Shown here: positions 45,432 to 53,926 of the stretch, piece after piece
How the letters are laid out: every line of letters starts with the position of its first letter
Numbering within the stretch: position 1 is the stretch's first letter
Assembly: GCF_003755175.1 (NCBI RefSeq)
Contig: NZ_RKHX01000001.1
Location: 992,001 to 1,056,000 of the forward strand
Direction: 5' to 3'
Length of the DNA stretch: 64,000 bases
Source: Cellulomonas sp. PhB150
GTDB taxonomy: Bacteria > Actinomycetota > Actinomycetes > Actinomycetales > Cellulomonadaceae
Notes under the pieces: generated by a model
What the model was told of the DNA's origin: nothing
What the model saw: the letters and a program-made list of their open reading frames with translations, nothing else
Databases searched by the model: none
Translations under genes and position numbers: made by a program

Positions 45432-46475
45432 ATGACCACCCCGACGCCGAGCAGCGCTCCGGCCCCGCGCAGGCCCGGCGCGTCCATCGGCGACGTCGCG
45501 CGCCTCGCCGGCGTCTCCGCGCAGACGGTCTCACGGGTGTCCAACGAGGCCGGCAACGTCCTGCCGGCGACGCGCCAGCGCGTCCTCGACGCCATGGAGC
45601 AGCTCGGCTACGCCCCCAACCGCGCCGCGCGGGCGCTCCGCACCGGGAGCTTCGCCGCGATCGGCGTCGTCGTGCACCGCCTCGCGCGCACCGGCGAGTC
45701 CGGCACGGTCGACGCGATCGTCGACGCCGCGCGCCGCGAGGGGTACACCGTCAACCTCGTCGACGTGGCCTCCCCCTCGTCGGACGACGTCGCCGCGGCG
45801 CTGCAGCGGCTGAGCAACCAGAGCGTCGACGGCCTGATCATCGTCCGGGCCGAGACGGCCACGCCCACCAGCCTCGCGCTGCCGCCGCGCACCCCGGTCG
45901 TCGTGGCCGACTCGCGCTTCGTCGGCCACCACCCCGCGGTCGGCGCGGACCAGGTCGCTGGCGCGAGCCGGGCCGTGCAGCACCTGCTCGACCTCGGCCA
46001 CGCGACGGTGCACCTCCTGGCCGGACCCGTCGAGTCCGGCCCGGCCCAGCTGCGCGCGCAGGCGTGGCGCAGCACGCTCGAGCGGGCCGGTCGCGGCGTG
46101 CCCGCCCCCGTGCAGGGCGACTGGTCGGCGCAGTCCGGGTACGAGGCGGGGCGGCTGCTCGCGCAGGACCCCGCGGTGACCGCCGTGTTCAGCGCCAACG
46201 ACGAGATGGCGACCGGGCTCCTGCACGCGCTGCACGAGGCCGGCCGCCGCGTGCCGCAGGACGTCTCGGTCGTCGGGTTCGACGACATCCCCCTCGCGTC
46301 GCACCTCTGGCCGCCGCTGACGACCGTCAGGCAGGACTTCACGCGCGTGGGCGAGGAGCTCGTCCGGCTCCTGCTCGAGCAGATCCGCAGCCGGTCGGCG
46401 TTCGTCGACCGCAACGTCGTCGTCCCGGCCCCGCTCATCGAGCGCGCCAGCACCGCCCCACCTCCGCCGCGCTGA
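45432..46475 (+). CDS. LacI-family regulator of galTKE (copy 1)
   Basis: 347 residues. The HTH is SIGDVARLAGVSAQTVSRVSNEAGNV (~18-43), then the hinge YAPNRAARALRTG and a sugar-binding core (FSANDEMATGLLHALHEAGRRVPQDVSVVGFDDIPLASHLWPPLTTV, in part). The start ATG follows TAGGGT by 6 nt, a leaderless arrangement. It is divergent from galTKE and close in sequence to the second LacI at 57414. It probably senses galactose or a galactosyl sugar. The adjoining GH30 gene is on the same strand but carries operators of the other class. Confidence 0.92.
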   Translation: MTTPTPSSAPAPRRPGASIGDVARLAGVSAQTVSRVSNEAGNVLPATRQRVLDAMEQLGYAPNRAARALRTGSFAAIGVVVHRLARTGESGTVDAIVDAARREGYTVNLVDVASPSSDDVAAALQRLSNQSVDGLIIVRAETATPTSLALPPRTPVVVADSRFVGHHPAVGADQVAGASRAVQHLLDLGHATVHLLAGPVESGPAQLRAQAWRSTLERAGRGVPAPVQGDWSAQSGYEAGRLLAQDPAVTAVFSANDEMATGLLHALHEAGRRVPQDVSVVGFDDIPLASHLWPPLTTVRQDFTRVGEELVRLLLEQIRSRSAFVDRNVVVPAPLIERASTAPPPPR

Positions 46476-46510
46476 CGCACGTCTTCGCCGGCCCCGCACA
46501 GGCGGCCCAC

Positions 46511-46526
46511 ATGGTGACGTGACCAT
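46511..46526. promoter_or_regulatory. LacI operator A before GH30
   Basis: ATGGTGACGTGACCAT, a 16-bp palindrome with one mismatched pair, lies ~20 bp upstream of the GH30 -35 element and shares ATGGTGACGT with the operators around 57.3 kb. Confidence 0.7.
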
Positions 46527-46587
46527 CTTGTGTCCTGGTTCGTCTTGACGTCGCCCCGGCGGCATGGAAACGTGGCTCACGCGGCTG

Positions 46588-46605
46588 GATGTTTACGTCA
46601 CCATC
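46588..46605. promoter_or_regulatory. LacI operator B before GH30
   Basis: GATGTTTACGTCACCATC is identical over all 18 bp to the site in front of the ABC permease operon at 57260-57277. It lies just past the predicted start of transcription and would block elongation when occupied. Confidence 0.8.
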
Positions 46606-46812
46606 GGCCGCGGTACGGATCTCCACTCAGGGTCGAGTGCCCCTCGATGACATCGACGTCACCGCCGCCGCACGCACACGCGGCACCCGTCGACGCCGTC
46701 CGGACTCTCGGCCCGTCGGCCCAGGACGACCCGGTTCGCCGCGCGAGCCGGCCCGTCGACGGCCGGTTCGACCTGCACGCACCACCCGCACCACCCCACC
46801 CGCACCACACCG

Positions 46813-46840
46813 CCCGCCGCGCGCTGCCACGCGCGGCGGG
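46813..46840 (+). other. Leader hairpin 1 (loop CTGCCA)
   Basis: Perfect 11-bp stem CCCGCCGCGCG / CGCGCGGCGGG around loop CTGCCA in the GH30 leader. It is the sister of the hairpin 40 nt downstream, which has the same loop and inner stem. Confidence 0.7.
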
Positions 46841-46852
46841 TTCCACACCTGG

Positions 46853-46880
46853 CTCGTCGCGCGCTGCCACGCGCGACGAG
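46853..46880 (+). other. Leader hairpin 2 (loop CTGCCA, covarying stem)
   Basis: Perfect 11-bp stem CTCGTCGCGCG / CGCGCGACGAG around the same loop CTGCCA. Two base pairs differ from hairpin 1, both with compensating changes. Its right arm can also pair with CTCGTC at 46881-46886 (palindrome GACGAGCTCGTC), giving an alternative fold. Confidence 0.7.
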
Positions 46881-46925
46881 CTCGTCACGCGGGACGCCCG
46901 TCCCGCCCACGAGGAGAGGCAGTTC

Positions 46926-49900
46926 ATGACAGTGACATCGCAGTCACGCCGCAGGCGGCTGGTCGCCGGCGCGCTCACCGCGGCACTCGCGACGGGCGGG
47001 ACCGTCACGGGTCTCGCCGTCGGCGCAGCTCCCGCCGCGGCGGCGATCTCGACGACCATCACACCCAACCCCGCCTACGCGGGCGCGCCGTTCGAGGGCT
47101 GGGGCAACTCGCTCGTCTGGTTCGCGAACGCGACCGGCGGCTACCCGGACGAGCTGCGCGACGAGCTCTACGACATGGTGTTCGGGTCCGACGGGCTCAA
47201 CATGAACGTGGCGCGCTACAACATCGGCGGCGGTCGCGCGTCCGACGTCGGCAACTACTTCCGCCTCGGCGCGGACGTCGACGGGTACTGGGCCGCGGAC
47301 ACGAGCACGGCCCCGGACAGCCTGTACGGCGCGGCGACGACGAGCTTCGCGGACCGCGACGCGCTCGCCGCGGCATGGGACCCCGACGACCCGGCGAGCT
47401 ACGACTGGTCCAAGGACTCGACCCAGCGCTGGTGGCTGCAGAAGCTGGCGAGCGAGCGCGACGACCTCGTGCTCGAGGGCTTCTCCAACTCGCCCCCGTA
47501 CTTCATGACGAACTCCGGCTACACCTCGGGCGGCGCGAGCTCGACGGCCGAGCAGGTCTCGACCGCGAACAACAGCCCGACGAAGTTCGCGAAGTACCTG
47601 ACGACCGTCGTCGAGCACCTCGAGGACACCTACGGCGTGACGTTCCAGTCGGTCGACCCGTTCAACGAGCCGTGCACCGGCTACTGGTCGACCCCGAGCG
47701 GTCGCCTGGCGGACGGGATCACGCCGTTCACGACGGCCGTGAAGAAGCCGCAGGAGGGCGCGCAGATCTGCCCCGGGACGGGCGCCGGTCAGCAGCAGAA
47801 CCTCATCGCGCTGCTCGCGCAGCAGCTGCGAGGCTCGTCGTCGGACGCGGTCGTCTCCGCCAACGACGAGACGAACCCCGGCAACTTCAACACGGCGTGG
47901 TCGCAGTACGGCGCGGCCACCAAGGCCGACGTGGACCAGATCAACGTCCACTCCTACGGCACCAACGGAATCCTGCAGGCGCGTGACACCGCGATCACCG
48001 CGGACAAGGCGCTGTGGATGAGCGAGACGGGCGGCGACTTCGTCGGCTCGGGCTTCGACCCCGTGAGCATCAGCGGCGGCCTCGGCATCGCGCAGAAGAT
48101 CAACGACGACCTGCGCCAGCTCCAGCCGGACGCCTACGTCCTGTGGCAGGAGGTCGAGGACTACTACAACATGCAGAAGGGCGAGAAGCTCAACTGGGGC
48201 TCGGTCTTCATCGACTTCGACTGCAGCTACGTCGACGCGACCGGTGCGGTCGTCGGCGAGAGCGACGCGATCGGCTTCAAGTCCGAGCGCCGCGTCGCCG
48301 ACGCGATCACTGCGGGCACCCCGGTCGCCGACGTCGAGAACTGCTCGATCGTCACGAACTCCAAGTTCGACGCGATGCGCAACTACATGCAGTACATCCA
48401 GGCGGGCGACCGGCTCGTCCCGACGAACGACACCGCCTCGACCGCGGCCGTCACCGCGGCGGGCACGGGCCTGAACGTCGTGCACACCAATGCCGCGACG
48501 CAGGAGCAGGTCGTCACCCTCGACCTGTCCAAGTTCGGCGACATCGCGCCCGGCGCGACGGTCACCCCGATCGTCACGACGCAGGCGGCCGACGCTGACG
48601 ACACGTCGACCGCGCTCGTCCGGGGCGCCCCGGTCGCCGTGGACCGCACGGCCCGCACCGCGACCCTGACGGTCCCCGCGCGCTCGGTCACCACGTTCGC
48701 CGTGACCGACGTCTCCGGGGTCGCCGCGGACGCCAACCCGCTCGTCGACGGCGCCACCTACCAGGCCGTGGGCGTGCAGAGCAGCAAGGCGCTCGCCAAG
48801 TCGTCGGCCGGCACGCTGGTCATCGACAACCTCGCCACGACCGCCGCGGCACTGAAGTCGCAGCAGTGGGTCGCGCACGAGACGACGCCGGCCGGCGACC
48901 CGACCGCGCGCCGCTCGTTCGTCCTCGAGAACGCCGGCGACGGCACCTTACTGAGCGCGAGCACGGCCGGCACGAGCTTCTCGACGGCCTCGCTGGCCGA
49001 CGCCCGCTCGTCGGCGAGCACCACCTGGTACCTGACGACGATGGACGGCACCACGTGGTCGCTCATCAACAAGAGCACCGCGTCCTCGCTCGACGTCGCC
49101 GGCCAGGCCACTGCGGCCGGCACGAGCGTGGGGATCTACGGGACGAACGGCGGCGCGAACCAGCGCTTCACCTTCCGCTCCGCGACGGCCACGCCCAGCG
49201 TCGCCCCGCTCTCTCTGCGCACCCTCGTCGGCACCGCCGCCGCCCTCCCGGCGACCGTGGTCCCGACGTACTCCTGGGGCGCGGGCGTCGCGACGCCCGT
49301 CACCTGGAACGTCCCCGCGGACGCGTGGGACACCGCCGGGACGGTGTCCCTCCAGGGCACCGGCACGGACATCTACGGCAACGCCATCACGGCGACCGCC
49401 GTGGTCGAGGTCGGCGACGTCGTCGCCACGGACCCGACGTCCGTCACGGTGGTCGCCGGCTCGAGCCTCGGGCTCGTCCAGCGGGCAGCACCTGCCACCG
49501 TCAAGGCCCAGGTCGGCACGAGCGCATCGCGGTTCGCGCTGCCGGTGACCTGGGACTTCTCCGCCCTGAGCACCTCGTCGTTCGCGGCACCGGGTGTCGT
49601 CACCGTGCCCGGCACCGTCGCTGCGGCGGCCACGGGGACGTCCGACGTCGCGGCCGTGCTGCACGTCGTCGTCAGCCCGGCGGGCGGCGTCACGAACGTC
49701 GCGCTCACGTCGACGCCGACGGCCACGTTCACCGAGTCGGGCTACCCGGCGACCCGCACGATCAACGGCGACCGGACCGACAAGGGCTGGTCGAACTGGG
49801 TCAGCGGGACCAAGGACGCGTCCGAGACGCTGACCTACGTGCTGAAGAACGAGGGCATCCTCAACCAGGCCCGCGTCTACTTCTACAAGGACGGCACGTC

Positions 49901-51524
49901 GCTGACCTGGCCGACCACGGTGAAGACCGAGTACCGCGACGCGGGCACCGGCCAGTGGACCGCTCTGCCCACGCTGACGACGCTCACCGACTCGACCACC
50001 GCGCCCGCCCCGGTCGCGACGATCGACCTCGGCGGCGTGTCCGCCAACGCGGTGCGCTTCGTCCTCACGGCCCGGGCGGCGACGCACCTGGTCGTGTCCG
50101 AGACGGAGATCGACGGCGTCGCGCCGGCGGCCTCGTCGGTCTCGTCCCTCGCCCGGCTCACGGTCGGCGGCGTCGACGTCGCCGACTTCGACCCGGCGAC
50201 GACGAGCTACACGGTCGAGCACCGTGGCAGCGCACCGGTCGTCGCGGGCGTGCCGACCGACGCCTCGGCCACGGTCACGACGGTGCGTGACGGCGACACG
50301 GCGACCGTCACGGTCACCGCGGTCGACGGGACGACCACGGTCTACACGGTCGTCCTCGACCTGCAGGTCGACCTCGGTGCCGTCCGCATCAGCGGCAGCC
50401 CCGTCGCAGGCCAGCAGCTCACCGCGTCGGCCGTCACCGACCCCGCGGACGCGTCGCTCACCTACGAGTGGTCCGTGGACGGCTCGCCCGTGGCGACCGG
50501 TCCGACGTTCACGCCGGGCCTGGCCGAGGTCGGCAAGACCCTGACGGTCGCGGCCGAGGCCACCGCGTCGGGCTTCCGCCCGGCGCAGGGCACGTCGGAC
50601 GCGGTCACCGTGCTCGACGGTCGCGTAGCCAGCACGGTCGCTCTGAGTGCCTCGCCCACCTCGGTGGTCGCGGGCAAGCCCGTGGTGCTCACGGCACGCG
50701 TCACCTCCTCCGCGCAGGGTGCGGTGGCAGGCGGCTCGGTCGCGTTCCACGACGGCTCGGTGCTTCTCGGCCGGGTCACGGTCGGGGCCGACGGCACCGC
50801 CCGGTACACGATCGCGAAGCCGGTGGCGGGCACGCACACCTTGTCGGCGGACTTCACGCCCGCGGCGGGCTCGGCCACCGTGGTCGCGCCGTCGGCCTCG
50901 TCGTCGGTCAGGCTCGTCGTCACCGTCCCGGTCGTCACCTCGACCACGAAGGTCTCCGTCAGCCCGACGAAGGCCACGACGAAGACCAAGCCGGTCGTCA
51001 CGGTCTCGACGCGCGCCGGCAGTGCGGCGGCCGCAGGATCGGTCACCGTCACGGTGAAGCGGGGGACGACGACGGTCCGCACCACGACCGTCCGCCTCAC
51101 CAACGGCTCCGCCAAGGTGACGCTGCCGGCGCAGGCGACGCCCGGCACGTACGCGGTCACGGCTCGGTACGCCGGGACGACGGGCGTCAGCGCCTCGTCG
51201 GCCTCGACGTCCTTCTCCGTGGTCCGCGCGACGACCATGAAGGCCGCGGTCTCGCCCAGGACGGTCACGTCGAAGGCGAAGGCGAAGGTCAAGGTCGGCG
51301 TCACGGCCTCCCCCAAGGCGACCGTGACGGGCAAGGTCACCGTGAAGGTCTACAAGGGCTCCAAGCTCGTGGCGACCAAGACGGCGTCGCTGTCGAGGTC
51401 GGCCGCGACGGTGACCCTGCCGAAGCTCGCCAAGGGGACCTACACGGTCAAGGCGTCCTACGCCGGGTCGTCCTCCGCGGCGGCCGCGACGGCGAAGAGC
51501 GTGACCCTGAAGGTCAAGCGCTGA
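46926..51524 (+). CDS. Secreted GH30 glycosidase, probable endo-beta-1,6-galactanase
   Basis: 1532 residues; GGAGAGG precedes the ATG. Signal peptide (1-40), then GH30 (~45-570) opening with PFEGWGNSLVWFA and LNMNVARYNIGGG, as in GH30 subfamily 5 beta-1,6-galactanases. Catalytic acid/base E248 (DPFNEPC), nucleophile E367 (WMSETGG). Then a ricin-B/CBM13-like region (~600-750), two Ig-like Big domains, an F5/8-C domain (~920-1060), a cadherin-like domain and three or more Ig-like repeats with a very basic Lys-rich end. It would attack galactan side chains outside the cell. Linked importer, GH35 and gal genes support galactan as substrate; the exact linkage is inference. Confidence 0.88.
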   Translation: MTVTSQSRRRRLVAGALTAALATGGTVTGLAVGAAPAAAAISTTITPNPAYAGAPFEGWGNSLVWFANATGGYPDELRDELYDMVFGSDGLNMNVARYNIGGGRASDVGNYFRLGADVDGYWAADTSTAPDSLYGAATTSFADRDALAAAWDPDDPASYDWSKDSTQRWWLQKLASERDDLVLEGFSNSPPYFMTNSGYTSGGASSTAEQVSTANNSPTKFAKYLTTVVEHLEDTYGVTFQSVDPFNEPCTGYWSTPSGRLADGITPFTTAVKKPQEGAQICPGTGAGQQQNLIALLAQQLRGSSSDAVVSANDETNPGNFNTAWSQYGAATKADVDQINVHSYGTNGILQARDTAITADKALWMSETGGDFVGSGFDPVSISGGLGIAQKINDDLRQLQPDAYVLWQEVEDYYNMQKGEKLNWGSVFIDFDCSYVDATGAVVGESDAIGFKSERRVADAITAGTPVADVENCSIVTNSKFDAMRNYMQYIQAGDRLVPTNDTASTAAVTAAGTGLNVVHTNAATQEQVVTLDLSKFGDIAPGATVTPIVTTQAADADDTSTALVRGAPVAVDRTARTATLTVPARSVTTFAVTDVSGVAADANPLVDGATYQAVGVQSSKALAKSSAGTLVIDNLATTAAALKSQQWVAHETTPAGDPTARRSFVLENAGDGTLLSASTAGTSFSTASLADARSSASTTWYLTTMDGTTWSLINKSTASSLDVAGQATAAGTSVGIYGTNGGANQRFTFRSATATPSVAPLSLRTLVGTAAALPATVVPTYSWGAGVATPVTWNVPADAWDTAGTVSLQGTGTDIYGNAITATAVVEVGDVVATDPTSVTVVAGSSLGLVQRAAPATVKAQVGTSASRFALPVTWDFSALSTSSFAAPGVVTVPGTVAAAATGTSDVAAVLHVVVSPAGGVTNVALTSTPTATFTESGYPATRTINGDRTDKGWSNWVSGTKDASETLTYVLKNEGILNQARVYFYKDGTSLTWPTTVKTEYRDAGTGQWTALPTLTTLTDSTTAPAPVATIDLGGVSANAVRFVLTARAATHLVVSETEIDGVAPAASSVSSLARLTVGGVDVADFDPATTSYTVEHRGSAPVVAGVPTDASATVTTVRDGDTATVTVTAVDGTTTVYTVVLDLQVDLGAVRISGSPVAGQQLTASAVTDPADASLTYEWSVDGSPVATGPTFTPGLAEVGKTLTVAAEATASGFRPAQGTSDAVTVLDGRVASTVALSASPTSVVAGKPVVLTARVTSSAQGAVAGGSVAFHDGSVLLGRVTVGADGTARYTIAKPVAGTHTLSADFTPAAGSATVVAPSASSSVRLVVTVPVVTSTTKVSVSPTKATTKTKPVVTVSTRAGSAAAAGSVTVTVKRGTTTVRTTTVRLTNGSAKVTLPAQATPGTYAVTARYAGTTGVSASSASTSFSVVRATTMKAAVSPRTVTSKAKAKVKVGVTASPKATVTGKVTVKVYKGSKLVATKTASLSRSAATVTLPKLAKGTYTVKASYAGSSSAAAATAKSVTLKVKR

Positions 51525-51536
51525 CCCGCTGACCGA

Positions 51537-51578
51537 CGACGAAGCCCCCGGGTCCTGACGGACTCGGGGGCTTCGTCG
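51537..51578. terminator. Strong hairpin after GH30
   Basis: A 14-bp perfect stem (CGACGAAGCCCCCG / CGGGGGCTTCGTCG), extended by GTCC/GGAC inside, lies 12 bp past the GH30 stop. It also faces the end of the convergent cold-shock-like gene. Confidence 0.8.
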
Positions 51579-51600
51579 TGCCGCTCAGGCGTCGTCTCAC

Positions 51601-51975
51601 TCAGACGCGGCGGGCGTCGCCGGCTTCGTCGCCGCCACCATCGTCTTCGTCCGCGTCGACGTGGATGATCAGCGTGCTGTGGAACGCCGACGAGTCGTCG
51701 GGCTCGTCCTCGCGACGGACGGGAGCCTGCCCGGCGGGCCACACCTCGAGCGCCCGGAACACGAACCCGTCCTGGTCCACCTCCTCGAAGGTGAAGCTCA
51801 CCGCCTCCCCCGCCGTGAGCGACCGGTAGCCGGCGACGAGCAGGTGCGAGAAGTGCGCCCAGCAACCGCCCGGGGTGAGCTCCGAGTCGAGGACTCCCCA
51901 CCCCTTCTGCTCGTGCCACACGCGCACACGCCCCTGCACGGGACCCTGCGGCCGCTCGTCCTCCGTCGTCGCCAT
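51601..51975 (-). CDS. Cold-shock-domain-like small protein
   Basis: 124 residues from the ATG at 51973-51975. Residues ~14-80 resemble a cold-shock/S1-like OB fold: GRVRVWHEQKGWGVLDSELTPGGCWAHFSHL, then GEAVSFTFEEVDQDGFVFRALEVWP. The nucleic-acid-binding aromatic motifs are altered (KGWGVL for KGFGFI), so binding may be weaker or different. A disordered acidic tail (ADEDDGGGDEAGDA) follows. It lies between GH30 and GH35 but has no obvious link to sugar use. Confidence 0.82.
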   Translation of the reverse strand: MATTEDERPQGPVQGRVRVWHEQKGWGVLDSELTPGGCWAHFSHLLVAGYRSLTAGEAVSFTFEEVDQDGFVFRALEVWPAGQAPVRREDEPDDSSAFHSTLIIHVDADEDDGGGDEAGDARRV

Positions 51976-52028
51976 GCGCCCAGCATCCCGCGCCGCGTCA
52001 GGCGTGCGCGCGCCGGGTGGGCAGACGG

Positions 52029-52062
52029 CAGCGGCCCGGGGCTGGTGAGCCCCGGGCCGCTG
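52029..52062. terminator. Strong hairpin after GH35
   Basis: A perfect 15-bp stem (CAGCGGCCCGGGGCT / AGCCCCGGGCCGCTG) with a 4-nt loop lies 11 bp past the GH35 stop. It is the likely end of the importer-GH35 transcript. Confidence 0.8.
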
Positions 52063-52073
52063 TGCCGAGCGGG

Positions 52074-53843
52074 TCAGCGCTCGGTGTGCCCCAGGTCGGG
52101 GGCGTCGACGAACGACACGGCGCCACGTGCGGCTCCGTGCAGCTCGAGCACGACGATCTCGTTCTCGCCCGCCCGCAGCAGCGGAGCGGCGACGTACATC
52201 GTGTGGGTCGGACCGGCCGCCCAGTAGCGGCCGAGGAGGGTGCCGTTGACCCAGACGAACCCCTTGCCCCAGCCGTCCAGGCGCAGGAAGTGGTCGGCGG
52301 CAGGGTTGGTCGGGAACGTTCCGCGGCACAGCGCCGGACCGTCCACCGGCCCGGTCGCCGCGGCCACCGGGGCGGCGGAGCGCAGGCGGTCGAGGACCTC
52401 GTCGGGCAACGGGGTCAGGCGCAGCCCGCCCACGTCCCAGCCGGTGACCTCGCGCGTCACGGTGCGCGCCGATCCGATCAGGCCCTTCGCCTCGCCGATG
52501 CGCGGACCGTAGTTGACGCGCCCCTGGTCCTCGAGGACCACGTCGAGGCGGCCCGCGCGGCGCGGGAGGGAGATCGTCGTCAGGCCCTCGGTGCGGCTCA
52601 GCGTGCCGATCGGCTCGCCGTCCAGCAGCACGAGCGCCCGGTCGCGGACCTCGTCGACCGTCAGCGCGAGGTCGTCGGGCTCGACCTGCGTGCGGTACAG
52701 CGTCAGTCCGGACCAGTGGCCGAGCTCGTCGGTCGTCGGCAGGTGCGAGAAGGTCTTGGGCTCGGTGAGCAGCCCCAGCACGTCGACGAGCGGCAGCCGC
52801 TGGTCGACGACGACGTCCAGGACCGGCGCGGGCGCACGGCGGGCGGGCCGCTCCGCGGGGACCGGCGCGTGCCGGGCGATCACCGCCCGGAACGCGTCGT
52901 ACTTCGCGGTCGGCGTGCCGTCCTCGGCCAACGGGGCGTCGTAGTCGTACGACGTGGTGATGGGCAGGTAGGTGCCCTTGTCGTTCGCGCCGTTGGTCAG
53001 CCCGAGGTTCGTGCCGCCGTGGAACATGTAGAGGTTGACCGAGGCTCCGGTGCTCAGGAGCGCGTCGAGGTCGTCAGCCGCGGCGTGCGGGTCCGTGGTG
53101 TGGTGCTGCTCGCCCCAGCTGTCGAACCAGCCGTCCCAGTACTCCATGCACATGAGCGGCCCGGTGGGCTGGTGCGAGCGCAGCGTCGCGAGGCGCTCCG
53201 GGCTGCGGGAGCCGAACGTCGCCGTCTTGTGCAGCTCGGGCAGGCCGCCGCGGGAGAGCATCTCGTCGTTCGCCTGGTCGCACGTGGTCAGCGGCACCTC
53301 GATGCCGCGCTCACGGACCAGGGCGACCAGGGCGCGCAGGTAGTCCGCGTCGTCGCCGTAGGCGCCGTACTCGTTCTCGACCTGGACCGCGAGGACCGGC
53401 CCGCCGCGGGTGACCTGGCGCGACGCGACCACGGGCAGCACCGCGTCGTAGTACGACGCGATCGCCTCGAGGTAGGTGGGCTCGGCGGTGCGGACGCCGA
53501 CGCCGGGCGTCGCGAGCAGCCAGGCGGGCAGGCCGCCGTTGTCCCACTCGGCGCAGATGTAGGGGCCGGGGCGCACGATCGCGTGCATGCCCTCGGCGGC
53601 GACCAGGTCGAGGAACCGACCCAGGTCGCGCTGCCCGGACAGGTCGAAGACCCCCCGCTCGGGCGAGTGGAAGTTCCACGCGACGTACGTCTCGATCGTG
53701 TTGAGACCCAGGAGCCGCGCCTTGTGGATGCGGTCGGCCCACAGGTCCGGGTGCACCCGGAAGTAGTGCAGCGCGCCCGAGAGGATCTGCAGCGGCTCAC
53801 CGTCGAGCAGGAAGTCCTGCTCGCCGATCTCGAACGAGGGCAT
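52074..53843 (-). CDS. GH35 beta-galactosidase, intracellular
   Basis: 589 residues with no signal peptide. GH35 barrel markers are HYFRVHPDLWADRI, NTIETYVAWNFHSPE, and IVRPGPYICAEWDNGGLPAWLL. The acid/base is E158 in VQVENEYGAY and the nucleophile E234 in CMEYWDGWF. C-terminal beta-galactosidase jelly-roll domains contain FVWVNGTLLGRYW. AAGGAG lies 10 nt before the ATG. It would split galactose from imported oligosaccharides in the cytosol. It is last in the permease-permease-binding protein-GH35 gene row, separated from the binding protein gene by a strong hairpin. Confidence 0.94.
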   Translation of the reverse strand: MPSFEIGEQDFLLDGEPLQILSGALHYFRVHPDLWADRIHKARLLGLNTIETYVAWNFHSPERGVFDLSGQRDLGRFLDLVAAEGMHAIVRPGPYICAEWDNGGLPAWLLATPGVGVRTAEPTYLEAIASYYDAVLPVVASRQVTRGGPVLAVQVENEYGAYGDDADYLRALVALVRERGIEVPLTTCDQANDEMLSRGGLPELHKTATFGSRSPERLATLRSHQPTGPLMCMEYWDGWFDSWGEQHHTTDPHAAADDLDALLSTGASVNLYMFHGGTNLGLTNGANDKGTYLPITTSYDYDAPLAEDGTPTAKYDAFRAVIARHAPVPAERPARRAPAPVLDVVVDQRLPLVDVLGLLTEPKTFSHLPTTDELGHWSGLTLYRTQVEPDDLALTVDEVRDRALVLLDGEPIGTLSRTEGLTTISLPRRAGRLDVVLEDQGRVNYGPRIGEAKGLIGSARTVTREVTGWDVGGLRLTPLPDEVLDRLRSAAPVAAATGPVDGPALCRGTFPTNPAADHFLRLDGWGKGFVWVNGTLLGRYWAAGPTHTMYVAAPLLRAGENEIVVLELHGAARGAVSFVDAPDLGHTER

Positions 53844-53884
53844 GACGGTGCGCTCCTTGGCGTACGGGGATGGGGGTGGGGCTG

Positions 53885-53920
53885 GAGGTGGGGGCGGGCG
53901 ACGAGACCCGCCCCCACCTC
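53885..53920 (-). terminator. Intercistronic hairpin between binding protein and GH35
   Basis: A 14-bp perfect stem (GAGGTGGGGGCGGG / CCCGCCCCCACCTC) with an 8-nt loop sits 6 bp after the binding-protein stop and inside the row. Such hairpins often protect the abundant binding-protein mRNA or stop most transcripts, lowering GH35 output. Confidence 0.6.
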
Positions 53921-53926
53921 AGGGCG

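Larger units (their letters stand above)
46476..46925 (+). promoter_or_regulatory. GH30 promoter and long structured leader
   Basis: This 450-bp gap holds two LacI-type operators, a promoter (TTGACG 46545-46550, 17 nt, AAACGT 46568-46573) and a leader of about 345 nt. The leader has at least four hairpins: CCGGCC/GGCCGG at 46748-46766, two sister hairpins at 46813 and 46853, and GCGGGAC/GTCCCGC at 46889-46906 directly before the GGAGAGG ribosome site. The GH30 frame is open upstream through part of the leader, but the signal peptide begins at 46926. Confidence 0.55.

Noticed and set aside
46530..46925. In-frame upstream extension of the GH30 gene
   Set aside because: The signal peptide and a good ribosome site begin at 46926. 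The extension is Pro/Arg/His-rich low-complexity sequence overlapping operators and hairpins.
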